A stretch of 64,000 nt of DNA, from positions 2,914,001 through 2,978,000 of the forward strand of contig NZ_CP133264.1 in assembly GCF_030915445.1 (NCBI RefSeq), given 5' to 3'. The stretch is from Clostridium sp. OS1-26 (lineage in GTDB: Bacteria > Bacillota > Clostridia > Clostridiales > Clostridiaceae). A program made the translations under genes and the position numbers. Positions within the stretch are counted from its first letter, which is position 1. Each line of letters begins with the position of its first letter. Below, piece by piece: positions 1-9,378 of this stretch. The notes beneath the pieces are model-generated. The model did not search any database and was not told where the DNA came from. It saw nothing but the letters and a program-made list of their open reading frames with translations.

Positions 1-21
1 GAAATATAAATGTAAGACTTT

Positions 22-213
22 TTAAGAAACTTTGTAGTTACTTCTTGTTACATTGAGCACTGTGCATAACTTCGCTACCCTGTATTTATGGCGATTAGTC
101 TTGATAAACTCAAATCTTTTTACTTTTGATTTACCTGAAGCTTCATATCTTCTTACAGCTTCTAACTTAAATTCTGCACTATATTGTTTTCCCATGAATA
201 TCATTTCCTTCAC
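22..213 (-). pseudogene. IS3-family transposase remnant (OrfA start fused to OrfB fragment)
   Basis: The 63-residue frame begins with an IS3 OrfA-like N-terminus (MGKQYSAEFKLEAVRRYEAS). It then jumps to a sequence typical of the start of an IS3 OrfB/IS150-type integrase (NRHKYRVAKLCTVLNVTRS). Everything between (HTH remainder, zipper, frameshift site) is missing, so this is an internal-deletion scar of an insertion sequence and not a gene. The likely original start is the ATG at 195. No intact terminal inverted repeats could be recognised nearby. Family assignment is by sequence memory only. Confidence 0.6.
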
Positions 214-367
214 TTTTAGTATAACACGAGTTTATCGTGTCTACTAAAGTGGGTAAGGGTCAAAAAACCTCACTTACAAGTGATACGCAGAACAATACCA
301 TAAATAACGTAGACTTTTTAGTATCGGAATTATAAATCTTAGAGTTTAAATTAATGTGGATATAGCC

Positions 368-400
368 AAGGACTTACTGTGATAAAGTAAGTCCTTTTTT
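368..400 (+). terminator. Rho-independent terminator
   Basis: A 10-bp perfect stem (AAGGACTTAC / GTAAGTCCTT) with a 9-nt loop is followed by a T run on the + strand. No + strand gene lies upstream in the window, so it probably belongs to a gene lost or lying left of the window. Confidence 0.7.
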
Positions 401-462
401 AAATTTAACCAATCAATTATTTTCACAAGATTACTAAGCAATAAGGTTAATGTTATTATTAA

Positions 463-966
463 TTATTTTTTAATAATTTCTATAATTTTATTAGTTGTTT
501 CTAAAACAGAAATATCACTTGTATCAATTTTTATAGTATTCATATTTTTATATAGTGGAATGCGTTCTAATCCCATGTCTAAAGCTTCCTTCTCTCTTAA
601 ATTATTTGCTATATCCGCTGATACTCTTTCTCTAAAACTATCTTCATTGCACATAAGGGTTATCTTAATTACTTCAAATTCTAACCCATCGAGTTTACTT
701 AAAACCATATCAAATATTTCTTCCAAATGTATTACCCAATTGAATATTACATATTTAAGGGAAGAATTCATTAAAAAATTTCTTAAAAGATGGGCAATAT
801 TATCTAGAACCATTTCTTTATTTTCATCGTTCACAATAAATGGATTCATCATCCAGCACCAATCTCCATCAAGCCATACTGAATTTTCTAGTTTCTTATA
901 TAACGTTTTGCTCGTTGCAGTTTTACCGACACCCATAGTTCCATTTATAATAATTAATTTTTTCAT
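463..966 (-). CDS. P-loop nucleotide kinase-like / AAA family ATPase
   Basis: A 167-residue cytosolic protein with a Walker A motif at its extreme N-terminus (NGTMGVGKTATSK, about residues 8-20) and the compact size of nucleoside/shikimate-kinase-like P-loop proteins. The ATG at 966 is preferred because GAGAGGAG lies 8 nt upstream; an in-frame GTG at 984 would place that Shine-Dalgarno inside the coding sequence. It stands alone, with a + strand terminator beyond its 3' end. The substrate is unknown; it could be a phosphotransferase acting on a small molecule. No LID-type motif is distinctive enough to name a subfamily. Confidence 0.7.
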   Translation of the reverse strand: MKKLIIINGTMGVGKTATSKTLYKKLENSVWLDGDWCWMMNPFIVNDENKEMVLDNIAHLLRNFLMNSSLKYVIFNWVIHLEEIFDMVLSKLDGLEFEVIKITLMCNEDSFRERVSADIANNLREKEALDMGLERIPLYKNMNTIKIDTSDISVLETTNKIIEIIKK

Positions 967-1104
967 TGTTTTAACTCCTCTCACAAATTGCTTATCTAGA
1001 TATTAAGGTAAACCTCTAATAAACTTACTATAGAAATATACTATTAAAATGATATCATCGCTTTCATCACCACATCAACCTATAACATTTTTCTGAATTA
1101 AAAA

Positions 1105-1140
1105 TGCGCCATTAAGCTTCTAGCTAATGGCGCACTTTGT
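1105..1140. terminator. Bidirectional terminator-like hairpin
   Basis: A 10-bp stem (TGCGCCATTA / TAATGGCGCA) with a 10-nt loop. It is T-rich on the + side and has a T5 run on the - side. It lies in the gap 967-1358, which holds no other recognisable gene; the rest is AT-rich promoter-like DNA. Confidence 0.6.
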
Positions 1141-1358
1141 TATTTATTTTCTCTTTTCATTTTTGAAATAATTCTTTGAATGCTCTTGGTAGATTCGTAA
1201 TTTTTATACAATAAAGCACTTTGGGTAATTATAGTTTTTTGTTTAATATTTCAATCCGTATTAAGGTAAGTATTAACAAATTTGAATATTTATATAGAAT
1301 GTGATAAAGTTAAATTTATACACAATATGATCATTTTTACATAATGGGGGAGTATATA

Positions 1359-2474
1359 ATGGTAAATAGGCAAAGATTAATAGGTGAACTTGTAGAATTA
1401 GTACAAATAAGTAGTCCAAGCTCCAAAGAAGGTGCGGTAGCTAGAGTCTTAGTAGAAAAGTTAGAACAATTAGGATTTGAGGTATATGTAGACGATGCTG
1501 GAGTAAAATCCGGAGGAGAAACTGGTAATGTTATAGCAACATTAAAAGGAACTAGACAAGGAAAAACCATACTATTTAGTTCTCACATGGATACGGTTAA
1601 TCCAGCTGAAGATATAAAGCCTATTATAGATGAAGTTAATGGCATAATAAAGAGCGATGGAACTACAGTATTAGGTTCCGATGACAAAGGTGGTATAGCA
1701 GCTATATTAGAAGCTATAAGAATAATAAAAGAAAATAATATAGAGCATGGTGATATACAAGTTGTATTCTCTATATGGGAAGAAGGGGGATTATTTGGTG
1801 CTAAATATTTAGATTACTCTAAGGTAAATGCAGATTTTGCATTTGTATTAGATGGTGGTGGAGCTCCAGGAAAAATAATAGTTAAAGCTCCAGCTCAAGA
1901 TAGCATAGAAGTTAAAATAAAGGGTAAACCAGCTCATGCAGGCTTAGTCCCAGAAGAAGGTATAAGTGCAATAATGGTTGCATCAAGAGCTATAGAAAAT
2001 ATGAAATTATTAAGAATAGATGAAGATACTACAGCAAATATAGGCACTATAAAAGGAGGAGTTGCTACTAATATAGTTATGCCAGAATTAGAAATATTAG
2101 CAGAAGCAAGAAGTTTAGATAACTCAAAGCTAGATGTTCAAACTCAACATATGGTAGACACATTTAAGCAAGCAGCAGATGATTTTGGTGCAGAAATAGA
2201 AATAAAAACTAAAAGAATGTATGAAGCCTTTAGTGTAGATGAAAATGATGAAATAGTTAACATGTTAAAGAAAATATTCTCCAAAATGAATATAGAACCT
2301 ACTGTTATTTCTACAGGTGGTGGAAGTGATACAAATATACTAAATGCTAATGGTATAAAAGCTGTTAACCTAAGTGTAGGCATGGAAAAAGCTCATACAC
2401 TAGAAGAATATATAGCTATAGAAGATTTAATGAATTCAGCTAAAATGGTAGTTGAAATAATTAGAGAAGCATAG
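1359..2474 (+). CDS. M20 family metallopeptidase, peptidase T-like (PepT2 type)
   Basis: A 371-residue cytosolic zinc peptidase of the M20 family, normal in length for the PepT2/YqjE type, which trims small peptides or acylated amino acids. Visible metal/catalytic motifs are SSHMDT (H76, D78), a GSDDKGG block (D108/D109), WEEGG (E141, E142), D165, and a C-terminal AHTLEEY histidine. The dimerisation lid lies between roughly residues 180 and 290. The start at 1359 follows GGGGGAG by 7 nt; an in-frame ATG at 1344 lies upstream of that site and is less likely. It is monocistronic, ending in a hairpin. The substrate cannot be told from sequence. Confidence 0.9.
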   Translation: MVNRQRLIGELVELVQISSPSSKEGAVARVLVEKLEQLGFEVYVDDAGVKSGGETGNVIATLKGTRQGKTILFSSHMDTVNPAEDIKPIIDEVNGIIKSDGTTVLGSDDKGGIAAILEAIRIIKENNIEHGDIQVVFSIWEEGGLFGAKYLDYSKVNADFAFVLDGGGAPGKIIVKAPAQDSIEVKIKGKPAHAGLVPEEGISAIMVASRAIENMKLLRIDEDTTANIGTIKGGVATNIVMPELEILAEARSLDNSKLDVQTQHMVDTFKQAADDFGAEIEIKTKRMYEAFSVDENDEIVNMLKKIFSKMNIEPTVISTGGGSDTNILNANGIKAVNLSVGMEKAHTLEEYIAIEDLMNSAKMVVEIIREA

Positions 2475-2483
2475 TAAGGTAAT

Positions 2484-2530
2484 AACCACTTAATCTAGCA
2501 CTTAGGTTAAGTGGTTGTTCATATACAATT
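2484..2530. terminator. Terminator between convergent genes
   Basis: A 10-bp stem (AACCACTTAA / TTAAGTGGTT) with a 13-nt loop sits just after the M20 peptidase stop and before the convergent DUF3298 gene. A T6 run follows on the + side after about 10 nt. Confidence 0.55.
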
Positions 2531-2543
2531 TTTTAAATTAGAA

Positions 2544-3956
2544 TTAGTGAGCTACATCAAGTTTTAAGCTATCTTTTAACATAGAGAATGGAATTTTAAA
2601 TTCAGGAGTACCAGCAGCATAAGGGGCAATTTCATATGGCTGGTAATAGATTACGATGCCATCTTCTGCAATGTAAAAGGATTGATCGTCTGAAATTGAA
2701 TCTAATGCCGCAGCTGCGCCTGGATAAAATTTATTATCCGCTGCCATTTGTTTCTTTATTTCTTCTGCAATTATTTTTTTATAGTTTACTCCTTCCTTAA
2801 AGAAATCTTTTAGTAATATTTTTTCTCCAGTTTTTAGATTTATATTGGAAGTTTCAGTAAGGGTATTTCCATGTGCACCGCCAGTATATTGATGATAAGT
2901 GCTGGTAATACTTATAATATTCTTCTCATTGTAAGAAATATCGTAATTTACGAGAAGAATGTAAGGTCTAGCCTCATAGCCATAATTTTTGGCATCTTCT
3001 AAGGCTTTTTTTCCATCGCTTGTCATTTGTTCTTTAAGTTCTAATGCTCTTTTTTGAAAAGCCTTATTTATTTCAGACTGCATTTTTTCATTTTTCAAAC
3101 CTTTTATTACTGGAATTTTTATATTAGAAATTAAAGCTTCTTTTTTTTCTGAAATTAATTCTGGCACAACTTTTACGGAATCTGCATTGAGTTCATATCC
3201 TGTTTTTACGCCTCCTTTAAATAGTGAGAAGGGAAGCTTAAACTGTGGAGCACCTGTCGAATATGGTGCAATTTCATAAGGATTAAAATAAAGAATCACA
3301 TTGCCATCTTCGATTCCGAAAGGTTGATCTGGGTTAATACTAACGAAACCTTGATCTTTTTCACTAAAATATTTGCTTGAATTTAATTTTATTTGTTTTT
3401 GAATCTCTTCATTAATAACAGGGATATAGTTTTCGTTTTTGTTAAATAGATCTTTTAAAGCAAGTTGTTTTCCAGTGGTTAGATCGAAATTAAAAGTTTT
3501 TATTTCATAGTTTTCATGTGCACCAAGGGTGTAATTATAGTAAGTGCAGGCTATGCTTACTATATTGTTTTGCTTGTAGGTAACTTTGTAGCTAGTAGAA
3601 GCAGTATAAGGTCTTACTTCCCAGCCTTGTTTTTTTGAATCCGCTGCAAATTCAAGTCCTCGATTTTTTATACCCTCTGCAAATTCAAGTGCATCTTTTT
3701 CTATAAAAGTATTAATGGCTGTTTGAATTTCTTTATCTTGAACTCCTTCCAATACTGGAATTTGTAAATTAATTTTATAAGCTTCTTGACTGTCTTTTAC
3801 TTCTTTTGTCGAAACTTTCACTTCAGGATGAACGGTAATTTGTCCACCTTGTACATAGAAAGTTGAGACAGGCTGAGATGTTGGTGCTGCTTTTACAAAA
3901 GAGGTAGCCCCTAAACTTAGTATTCCAATTAACCCTAAATAAAATATTTTTTTCAT
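2544..3956 (-). CDS. Secreted protein with two tandem DUF4163-DUF3298 units
   Basis: A 470-residue exported protein. Residues 1-23 form a Sec signal peptide (MKK, hydrophobic stretch, then KAAPT). The mature part is two copies of the same about 200-residue unit (about 55-255 and 265-465). Each has a DUF4163-like half with VRPY/ARPY and a DUF3298-like half carrying the repeated pieces GAHENY/GAHGNT, TTGKQLALKDLF/KTGEKILLKDFF and YFNPYEIAPYS/YYQPYEIAPYA. This fold occurs in RsiV and PdaC C-termini, where in B. subtilis RsiV it binds lysozyme. No sigma factor is adjacent, so a role in sensing is only inference. AAGGAG lies 10 nt before the ATG. Confidence 0.85.
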   Translation of the reverse strand: MKKIFYLGLIGILSLGATSFVKAAPTSQPVSTFYVQGGQITVHPEVKVSTKEVKDSQEAYKINLQIPVLEGVQDKEIQTAINTFIEKDALEFAEGIKNRGLEFAADSKKQGWEVRPYTASTSYKVTYKQNNIVSIACTYYNYTLGAHENYEIKTFNFDLTTGKQLALKDLFNKNENYIPVINEEIQKQIKLNSSKYFSEKDQGFVSINPDQPFGIEDGNVILYFNPYEIAPYSTGAPQFKLPFSLFKGGVKTGYELNADSVKVVPELISEKKEALISNIKIPVIKGLKNEKMQSEINKAFQKRALELKEQMTSDGKKALEDAKNYGYEARPYILLVNYDISYNEKNIISITSTYHQYTGGAHGNTLTETSNINLKTGEKILLKDFFKEGVNYKKIIAEEIKKQMAADNKFYPGAAAALDSISDDQSFYIAEDGIVIYYQPYEIAPYAAGTPEFKIPFSMLKDSLKLDVAH

Positions 3957-4090
3957 CTATATTCGCTCCTTAATTTGTGGTATTTGCTATTTGTTTCTAC
4001 GCTTATACTATACTTCACAAATTATATAGATGGGTTACAAAATGCTTACAAACAGTAAAAATATAGTTACAAAAAGAATTACTAACTTTA

Positions 4091-4306
4091 ATTTATCCGA
4101 TCGCTACCATTGCTAACACCCCCATTCTTTGTATGAAACTCCTTCGCCTATTGTCGAAGGAGTAAGCGATTCGCACTAAATCATAGATTTAGGCTCTCTG
4201 CTTAACTGGGGGATAAGCACTGCTACGCGCCTGGATAAGTTCTTCTAAGGTTCAGATGGAGAAAGTCATCCTTATAAGCAAACTACATCTGAACCTAAGA
4301 ATCACT
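4091..4306 (-). repeat. Structured interspersed repeat, copy A
   Basis: Read on the - strand, it has an upstream hairpin (GGTTCAGATG / CATCTGAACC, 4249-4295). A core then opens ATCC-AGG-CGC at 4236 and closes GGTA-GCG-ATC-GGAT near 4095. The CGC:GCG pair replaces GAC:GTC seen in copies B and C, a compensatory change. The core loop contains a module with AAATCTATGATTTAG and a GTGCGAATCGCTTAC stretch shared with copies B and D. It fills most of the gene-free gap 3957-4457. There is no transposase and no coding sequence. Confidence 0.75.
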
Positions 4307-4457
4307 TGATAATATGAATAGCAGAAGATGTAACTATTGATTGGCAAAATTGCTGCGGGTGTTTGATAGTTGTTTATTGATCAAATATTTATTTTTCATT
4401 CTACTATCACCATTTCTAAAATTAATTTAATAAATTATATCATATTTTTGTAGCTTT

Positions 4458-5849
4458 CTATTTGTGTATTATTATTTCTTCTTCATCATAAATGAGATTT
4501 TTAACAGCATTATTTATTATTAATTTTGTTGATTTAGAATTTGTAGTAACCTTTGTAATTACAGCTCCATTTTGTAAATTTCCCAATTGATATTCGATGG
4601 CTTTTAAATTAGGAACTTTTTTTACCAATGAATTATAAATTTTATCTCTTGAAGATTGATCCTTAAATTGTATATTTTCACTATTACTGATAGTGCTATC
4701 TGATCCTGAAAAAATAAAGTTAAATTCTTTGAATATTCTATTGGTTTTGCAGTATTCTATAGTCCATTCAGTAGAATCATTCTTCTCTTCCACAGAAGTA
4801 ACTTTAAACTTTTCTCCATCACAATCAAATTCCATTGGAAGTTTATTTTTATCTATGTTATATATTTTTTGATTACTGAAAACATAGTTTGCTTGTATAC
4901 CAATTAGTTTTATTCCTATTTCATTTGGGTTTTTATAGTATACTGATTTAAATTTTTGTGTTCCATGAGAACCTGTTCTTTCTCCTGAGTTAAGCTTGTC
5001 TTTACTACCAGTGTCAACTAAGCCTGCATCTGTACTAGAGTCGTCCCCCCATTCGTCAATTAAATATTCTTTATCTAACCTTACAGAGAATAAAGGATGT
5101 ATAAATTCTATGTTTTTATCTTTTGGCATAAAACTGTAGTCCGTAATACTTTTTAAAACACCTACTTTAAATGAATTGATTTTCAATGTACCTATATCAA
5201 GTGGATACTCCCTATTTACAGGTATAATTTTAATCGGCTGCATTGGTACCTGCATTTTTAAAGTCCAGTCAACCTTAATGTTACTATAATTATTATTGTG
5301 AATTATAGAATTCAATTTATCAGATTTTTTATTATCAGTAAATAAAAGATTACCTACTTTTAGAGTTATTGGATTATTGTGCATGTAATCTGCAATACTA
5401 TTGTTTATAGTAATAGACAAGGATTTTTCTTTAATATCTGAATTTGGATCTGGAAAACTTTGCCCCCAAGCTTCGAATTCTTTATTATCTTTGTCACAAA
5501 ACGTAACTTTATTTATAGAATATCTAGGATCAGAGACATCGTATATAACTTCCATTCCCATATCATCTGCTAGAATTTCTTTAATTGTAAATTGAACATC
5601 TCTATATTTAAATACTTTATTTACTTCCGTAATATTTTTGTTTTCACGTGCTAAATCTATCTCTTGCTTATATAGGATACTGTCATTATAGTGAGCCAAT
5701 GCCAATGTAGATATTGGAAGTATTATTAATAGTGAGACTATAGCAGCAGCTGCTATATGAATATATTTTTTTCTTTTTCTATTTTCAACGTGTTTTCTAA
5801 GATTTTTTTCAACATTATCCATTAAATTATCAGGAATATTATAATTCAT
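4458..5849 (-). CDS. DUF4179 membrane protein, putative anti-sigma factor
   Basis: A 463-residue protein with a short basic cytosolic N-terminus, one transmembrane helix (about residues 29-51) and a long extracytoplasmic region starting with a DUF4179-type domain (about 55-150). No enzyme motif is visible. Its start overlaps the stop of the upstream ECF sigma gene by 11 nt, the usual sign of translational coupling in sigma/anti-sigma pairs. By family precedent the N-terminal segment would hold the sigma factor at the membrane until an envelope signal releases it. The signal is unknown. Confidence 0.8.
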   Translation of the reverse strand: MNYNIPDNLMDNVEKNLRKHVENRKRKKYIHIAAAAIVSLLIILPISTLALAHYNDSILYKQEIDLARENKNITEVNKVFKYRDVQFTIKEILADDMGMEVIYDVSDPRYSINKVTFCDKDNKEFEAWGQSFPDPNSDIKEKSLSITINNSIADYMHNNPITLKVGNLLFTDNKKSDKLNSIIHNNNYSNIKVDWTLKMQVPMQPIKIIPVNREYPLDIGTLKINSFKVGVLKSITDYSFMPKDKNIEFIHPLFSVRLDKEYLIDEWGDDSSTDAGLVDTGSKDKLNSGERTGSHGTQKFKSVYYKNPNEIGIKLIGIQANYVFSNQKIYNIDKNKLPMEFDCDGEKFKVTSVEEKNDSTEWTIEYCKTNRIFKEFNFIFSGSDSTISNSENIQFKDQSSRDKIYNSLVKKVPNLKAIEYQLGNLQNGAVITKVTTNSKSTKLIINNAVKNLIYDEEEIIIHK

Positions 5850-6366
5850 TTTTTACACCTCCATTTCTAGTTCTTAGAAAGTTTAAACTTCTATATATCT
5901 TTGTTTTTACTGTGCTTAATGGCATGTCCATTATACTTGCAATTTCTTTTATTGAATAATCCTTAAGATATCTAAGTGCAAGTATATCTCTTTCATCTTT
6001 TCTAAGTTTAGAAAGTAATTCTTCTACCATAAGTCTGTCATCAATAGATTGGTAGGAAAACTCATCTCTAATTTGACTTAGTTCCTCATCAGAGGATGCA
6101 GTTAGCTTATTTTTTATCTTCTTTCTACATACATTTATAAGTATAGAAATAAACCAGCAATAAAATTTTTCTTCCTTTCTTAATTGCTTCAATTTGTCAA
6201 AAGCTTTTATAGAAGCTTCCGATATACAATCTTCAGCATCATATGAATTCTTTGTATAAGAAAAGGAAATATTATAAATTAGCCCTTCCTTTTCTTTTAA
6301 AAGTGACATAAATGAAGAAATGTCTCCATCTCTACTTTTCTGAACAAGTTCTTGTATGTTATACAT
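5839..6366 (-). CDS. ECF-type RNA polymerase sigma factor
   Basis: A 175-residue sigma-70 family protein of ECF size. Region 2 spans about residues 10-80 (YDAEDCISEASIKAFDKL; FYCWFISILINVCRKK). Region 4 spans about 110-165 with the helix-turn-helix YSIKEIASIMDMPLSTVKT. It directs RNA polymerase to its own regulon, probably including this operon. The next gene is its probable anti-sigma factor, overlapping by 11 nt. A cluster of inverted repeats (copy B) lies in the upstream gap and its promoter was not identified. Confidence 0.9.
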   Translation of the reverse strand: MYNIQELVQKSRDGDISSFMSLLKEKEGLIYNISFSYTKNSYDAEDCISEASIKAFDKLKQLRKEEKFYCWFISILINVCRKKIKNKLTASSDEELSQIRDEFSYQSIDDRLMVEELLSKLRKDERDILALRYLKDYSIKEIASIMDMPLSTVKTKIYRSLNFLRTRNGGVKNEL

Positions 6367-6476
6367 TTTCTACCTTCTTTCAATGCTGCAGCAATATTGT
6401 TCTTACATAGATTAGATATTTAAGAAACACAAAAAGTTTCAAATTAATTTAGTAAGTTACTAATTTGATAAACAGA

Positions 6477-6753
6477 GTTCTTGGCATCAGATGGAGTTTG
6501 TGTGCGACCACTGGGCAATTCTGCCCGTTAAATGCCATTTAGGCATTTAACCTCCACCTGATGCTTATTAACAGGCTTCTTAGTGTCTTTAGCACTTAGA
6601 AGGCGTTATCCTTTAGGGGAAATCGTTATCCAGGGACATAGCTGCTCTTTACTCCCGCTTGGAGAAAAGCAGATATCCCAAATCTGTGATTTGGTGATAG
6701 TCGCTTTCACAGAGTGCGCCGGGAGTATTAGAGCGGGTAGTCATCGGATAAAA
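6477..6753 (+). repeat. Structured interspersed repeat, copy B
   Basis: It starts with GTTCTTGGCATCAGATGGAG and ends with GTCATCGGATAAA. The upstream hairpin arms GCATCAG-TGGAG / CTCCA-CTGATGC enclose an asymmetric insert containing GGGCAATTCTGCCC and ATGCCATTTAGGCAT. A second hairpin follows (CTTCTTAGTG / CACTTAGAAG). The core pairs ATCC:GGAT, GAC:GTC and GCTC:GAGC around CCCG/CGGG. Inside the core is the AAGCAGATATCCCAAATC...GATTTGGTGATAGTCGC module. A 66-codon open frame at 6583-6783 runs through it but has no coding character. It lies between divergent sigma factor genes. Confidence 0.8.
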
Positions 6754-6866
6754 AGTCTATATTATACCATTTACAGTGAATAGTACCATAAATACCTATA
6801 AAAATTAACATAATAATAAATTTTTATGATATAATTGATAAAAAATTATGGGGATGAAGTTAATTA

Positions 6867-7643
6867 ATGGATATTGAAATGCTTATAAATACATATGGGA
6901 CTTATGTTTTTAACTATGCTTTAAAGTTATCTTGTCATCCATCTGCTGCAGAAGATTTAGCACAAGAAACATTTATTAGTGCATGGCAAAAAATTGAGAC
7001 CTTGGAGAATCCAAATGCAATTAAAGCTTGGCTGCGAAAAATATGTTTTAATAATTTTCTAATGAAAGAAAGAAAAAATAAAGATTATAGTGAATTACTT
7101 TATGATGATATTAATCTCCTTGAAAAAGAGGGACATTTATTCGCGGACAACCCTCCAAAACCTGAAGATGAGGTAATTGTAGAAGAGGCTATTCGTGAGC
7201 TACAAAATGGTTGCTTCCTTGCAATGGTGAGACGGCTCACACTACATCAGAGAATAGCATTCTCACTAATCGATATGTTTGGATTATCTTTAGAGGAAGT
7301 TTCAAAAATAATTGGTATTTCAAAAAGTGCAACAAAAGGCCTTCTTTATCGTGCTCATATAAATTTAGACTCATTCTTTGATAAACACTGCAATATTTTA
7401 GATGTAAATAATCCTTGCAGCTGTAAAGCTTGGATTGAGTTCTCTAAAAGTAGAGATAATTTACAAAAGGATTCTAATAAACATAAATTTATTAAAAAGT
7501 TAGATTATACAGAATCAAATTATACTTTCAACGATGAAGTACGAGGTAAAATAAATTTCTTGTATAAAAACATGCCTGATAGAAAGCCTCCTAAAGAATG
7601 GTATGAAGAAGTCATTAGTACAATAAATAAAATGTATGTTTAG
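6867..7643 (+). CDS. Sigma-70 family factor with C-terminal extension
   Basis: A 258-residue protein. Residues 1-170 are an ECF-like sigma factor: region 2 with PSAAEDLAQETFISAWQKI and KAWLRKICFNNFL, and region 4 with LTLHQRIAFSLIDMFGLSLEEVSKIIGISKSATKGLLYRA. A further 85 residues follow, starting with a CSCKAW element. Such tails can sense or bind a ligand, but I do not recognise this one. GGGGATGAAG lies 10 nt before the ATG. The next gene (DUF3795) is 91 nt downstream and may be cotranscribed. No anti-sigma gene adjoins. Confidence 0.8.
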   Translation: MDIEMLINTYGTYVFNYALKLSCHPSAAEDLAQETFISAWQKIETLENPNAIKAWLRKICFNNFLMKERKNKDYSELLYDDINLLEKEGHLFADNPPKPEDEVIVEEAIRELQNGCFLAMVRRLTLHQRIAFSLIDMFGLSLEEVSKIIGISKSATKGLLYRAHINLDSFFDKHCNILDVNNPCSCKAWIEFSKSRDNLQKDSNKHKFIKKLDYTESNYTFNDEVRGKINFLYKNMPDRKPPKEWYEEVISTINKMYV

Positions 7644-7734
7644 ATAAAATTTTTTATAAAACGTGACTTTCCTCTTTTTATTGCATCTATATAGGTGAAA
7701 GAAATATTTTTATATTATAAGAGGAGGAATTATT

Positions 7735-8181
7735 ATGAATAACTATGAACAAGCTGTAAAGGATTTAGCCCCTTGTGGGATTGACTGCTCAAGGTGTGCA
7801 TATTATGAAAATGGTAAAATAGTACTATTAAGCAAAGAACTTGATGAGAACTTAGTAAACTTTGAGAAGATGGCTGAAAAAACAAAGGACTTTGTGCCTG
7901 CATTTAATCATTATGAACAATTTTTAGCCGTTTTAAAGCATCTTTCAAAGGGTAGTTGTCCAGGGTGTCGTTTTAGCGATAAGCCTAACTGTCAATGTAG
8001 TATAAATGAGTGCCATAAAAAAGAAAAAGTAAACTTCTGTTTTGAATGTTCCAAATATCCTTGTAATCCTACAACGTATAATGCACTTGTTGCTGAAAAA
8101 TGGAAAGGGAATAATGACACTATGAAAAAAATTGGTGTTGATAATTTTTATATTGCTCAAAAAGAAAAACCAAGATATTAA
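7735..8181 (+). CDS. DUF3795 cysteine-rich protein
   Basis: A 148-residue cytosolic protein with the DUF3795 pattern of clustered cysteines: APCGIDCSRCAYY (14-23), SCPGCRF and CQC near the middle, then CFECSKYPC. These are probably metal (zinc or Fe-S) ligands; function is unknown in the family. AGGAGG precedes the ATG. It sits behind the sigma factor at 6867. A decayed, internally deleted copy of the same gene is found at about 17586-17733, so the family has been duplicated locally and lost again. Confidence 0.8.
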   Translation: MNNYEQAVKDLAPCGIDCSRCAYYENGKIVLLSKELDENLVNFEKMAEKTKDFVPAFNHYEQFLAVLKHLSKGSCPGCRFSDKPNCQCSINECHKKEKVNFCFECSKYPCNPTTYNALVAEKWKGNNDTMKKIGVDNFYIAQKEKPRY

Positions 8182-8291
8182 TATATGATAACATTTGATT
8201 TATAGGATTAAGGCATACCAGCCTTAATTGGTTACTTGTGTTTGTGATAATATTGTTGGATAATGTAATATTAGTAAAATAGGGGGATTCA

Positions 8292-8624
8292 ATGAACAAT
8301 AAAACTAACAAATTCATGTTTGAAAGTTTAAACATAATTAATAAATTATATTTTATAGGAAAGTATATTTTCTTCGGAGTGCTAACTTGGGCATATTGGG
8401 GGACTATGTTTTCATTTGCAAGAAAAAGTATATCGGGGGGTATTGTAAGTTTTACTTTATTAATACTATTTTTTTTATATAAGGAGACTATAAATCCAGA
8501 GAAAACAAATAGTAATGAATTTGGCAAATATACAAGTATTATTGGAGTAGCTATTTCAATAATTGTTGTAAGTTATTTATGCTTTAATGTTGGATTTATA
8601 TTTAAGATATCATTAAATATATGA
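8292..8624 (+). CDS. Small integral membrane protein, unknown function
   Basis: 110 residues with about three to four predicted hydrophobic helices (around 18-40, 45-65 and 78-105) and no recognised motif. GGGGG lies 6 nt before the ATG, supporting translation. The gene is isolated between the DUF3795 gene and gene debris. The 215 nt after it contain no recognisable feature. Confidence 0.55.
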   Translation: MNNKTNKFMFESLNIINKLYFIGKYIFFGVLTWAYWGTMFSFARKSISGGIVSFTLLILFFLYKETINPEKTNSNEFGKYTSIIGVAISIIVVSYLCFNVGFIFKISLNI

Positions 8625-8848
8625 TACTATATAACATTTGCTTTGTATCATAACAGTAAGACATTGTTAAATAAACGAGAAAGGAATAGGTTTCAATATA
8701 TGTAAGTTAATATAATTCTTGATAAAATATTATTGTTTAAAAGAAGATGATTTGATAAAAGGTATGAACACTTTATGAGGTAGTTACCAATCTGTAATTT
8801 TTATAAAAGGGAAATACTATTATAAAAGTTACTGAGGAGATGTTATCA

Positions 8849-9028
8849 ATGAAGAAAAAAACAATAGTAATATTTATGATATTGGTATTAGTTTTCAGTC
8901 TATCATCCAACTGCTATGCTACTTATGAATGCTCCGATAAGGTAAAGCCTTTAGTTAGTAATCCATACATTCCACCTGAGAAATCACGAGAAGAATTATA
9001 TCAAGATATTTTTGTTTCATTACTTTAA
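8849..9028 (+). pseudogene. DUF3888-like secreted protein, truncated
   Basis: The frame opens with a signal peptide (MKKKTIVIFMILVLVFSL...CYA, ATG at 8849 after a GAGGAGA site) and runs into PPEKSREELYQDIFVSLL. That is the opening of the DUF3888 domain, whose members normally continue with LPYI. It stops at the junction with an unrelated Uma2 fragment, so a deletion has removed the C-terminal part. Confidence 0.55.
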
Positions 9029-9030
9029 TA

Positions 9031-9270
9031 ATTGAGATATTATCACCTTCTAATCAATCAAATGACCTTGTTGTAAAACTAAACTTATACATGAAATATG
9101 GTGTCAAGGAATATTGGATTGTAAACCCAATGCTTAATACAGTCCAGACATATAGTCTTAATGATGAAGGATTATATGACCAAATTGACGTTGTTAAAAA
9201 TAGCGGCACCATAGATTCTAAAATTTTCACGGGATTTACTGTAGCTGTAGAAGAGTTATTTAAAGACTAA
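9031..9270 (+). pseudogene. Uma2-family (DUF820) endonuclease, C-terminal fragment
   Basis: An 80-codon frame without its own start encodes IEILSPSNQSNDLVVKLN, then MKYGVKEYWIVNP and a GFTVAVEELF end. This is the C-terminal half of Uma2-like PD-(D/E)XK proteins (VEIxSPS, KxxxYxxxGVxEYWIVdP). The N-terminal half is gone and the fragment abuts the DUF3888 remnant directly, marking a deletion or illegitimate recombination joint at about 9028-9031. Confidence 0.7.
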
Positions 9271-9347
9271 TTTATGATAATGTCAATCTGCCATTTTCGT
9301 ATCCAACATATATTTCATTCTGATACTAAGTTAAAAGATTTTAAAAT

Positions 9348-9378
9348 AAACCAGTGTTTGAATAGCACTGGTTTCATT
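9348..9378 (+). terminator. Terminator-like hairpin
   Basis: A 9-bp perfect stem (AAACCAGTG / CACTGGTTT) with a 9-nt loop, and only a weak T tail. It probably served the decayed Uma2 gene. The rest of 9271-9520 holds nothing recognisable. Confidence 0.45.

Noticed and set aside
6583..6783. 66-codon + strand frame
   Set aside because: It lies wholly in structured repeat copy B and its sequence follows the palindromes; no ribosome site or homology.
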